Below are positions 5,443 to 5,457 of a stretch of DNA of 5,457 nucleotides, one piece after another (within the stretch, counting starts at the first letter, position 1; every line of letters begins with the position of its first letter). The stretch is taken from assembly GCA_018882545.1 (NCBI GenBank), contig VERS01000186.1:1-5457 (forward strand). The letters run 5' to 3'. The stretch comes from Mycobacterium sp. (GTDB taxonomy: Bacteria > Actinomycetota > Actinomycetes > Mycobacteriales > Mycobacteriaceae). Both the position numbers and the translations under genes were made by a program. Under the pieces are notes generated by a model. That model was not told where the DNA came from. It worked only from the letters and a program-made list of their open reading frames with translations, and made no database searches.

Positions 5443-5457
5443 AGCACCATCCTGCCC

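Overview
The window is GC-rich, actinobacterial DNA. Its gene content points to the Mycobacteriaceae (a Mycobacterium or close relative): several products resemble, by recall of the M. tuberculosis proteins, the Rv3778c, Rv3780 (PafE/Bpa), Rv3781 (RfbE/Wzt), Rv3782 (GlfT1) and Rv3783 (RfbD/Wzm) block. No database search was run. No mobile element, tRNA, rRNA or CRISPR array was found.

Layout. Positions 1-819 (minus) hold the first 273 codons of a SufS-like class V aminotransferase, which runs off the left edge. A divergent intergenic region (820-1071) carries promoter-like elements and a 13-bp palindrome. From 1072 to 4165 a tightly packed plus-strand operon follows: pafE, wzt, glfT1, wzm. 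The pafE-wzt gap is 15 bp, and the wzt/glfT1 and glfT1/wzm junctions are both 4-bp GTGA overlaps. A convergent intergenic region (4166-4287) holds two clear hairpins, probably terminators for the two converging units. On the minus strand come a small split-barrel PPOX-family flavoprotein (4288-4716), a 102-bp spacer with C-tracts and a 10-bp tandem repeat, and an HD-domain hydrolase-like protein (4819-5442).

How the genes work together. GlfT1 places the first galactofuranoses on the decaprenyl-linked GlcNAc-Rha linker of arabinogalactan. Wzm and Wzt are the membrane and ATPase halves of the ABC transporter thought to move the lipid-linked galactan across the plasma membrane. Their interlocked order suggests coupled synthesis of initiating enzyme and exporter. 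The lead gene encodes the ATP-independent ring activator of the 20S proteasome, so a protein-quality-control factor is apparently co-transcribed with cell-wall galactan export. The flanking aminotransferase-like protein lacks the PLP-binding lysine of its fold family. No wholly new system is evident. The points most worth following are the degenerate SufS-like protein, the proteasome-activator/galactan-export linkage and the palindrome over the putative operon promoter.
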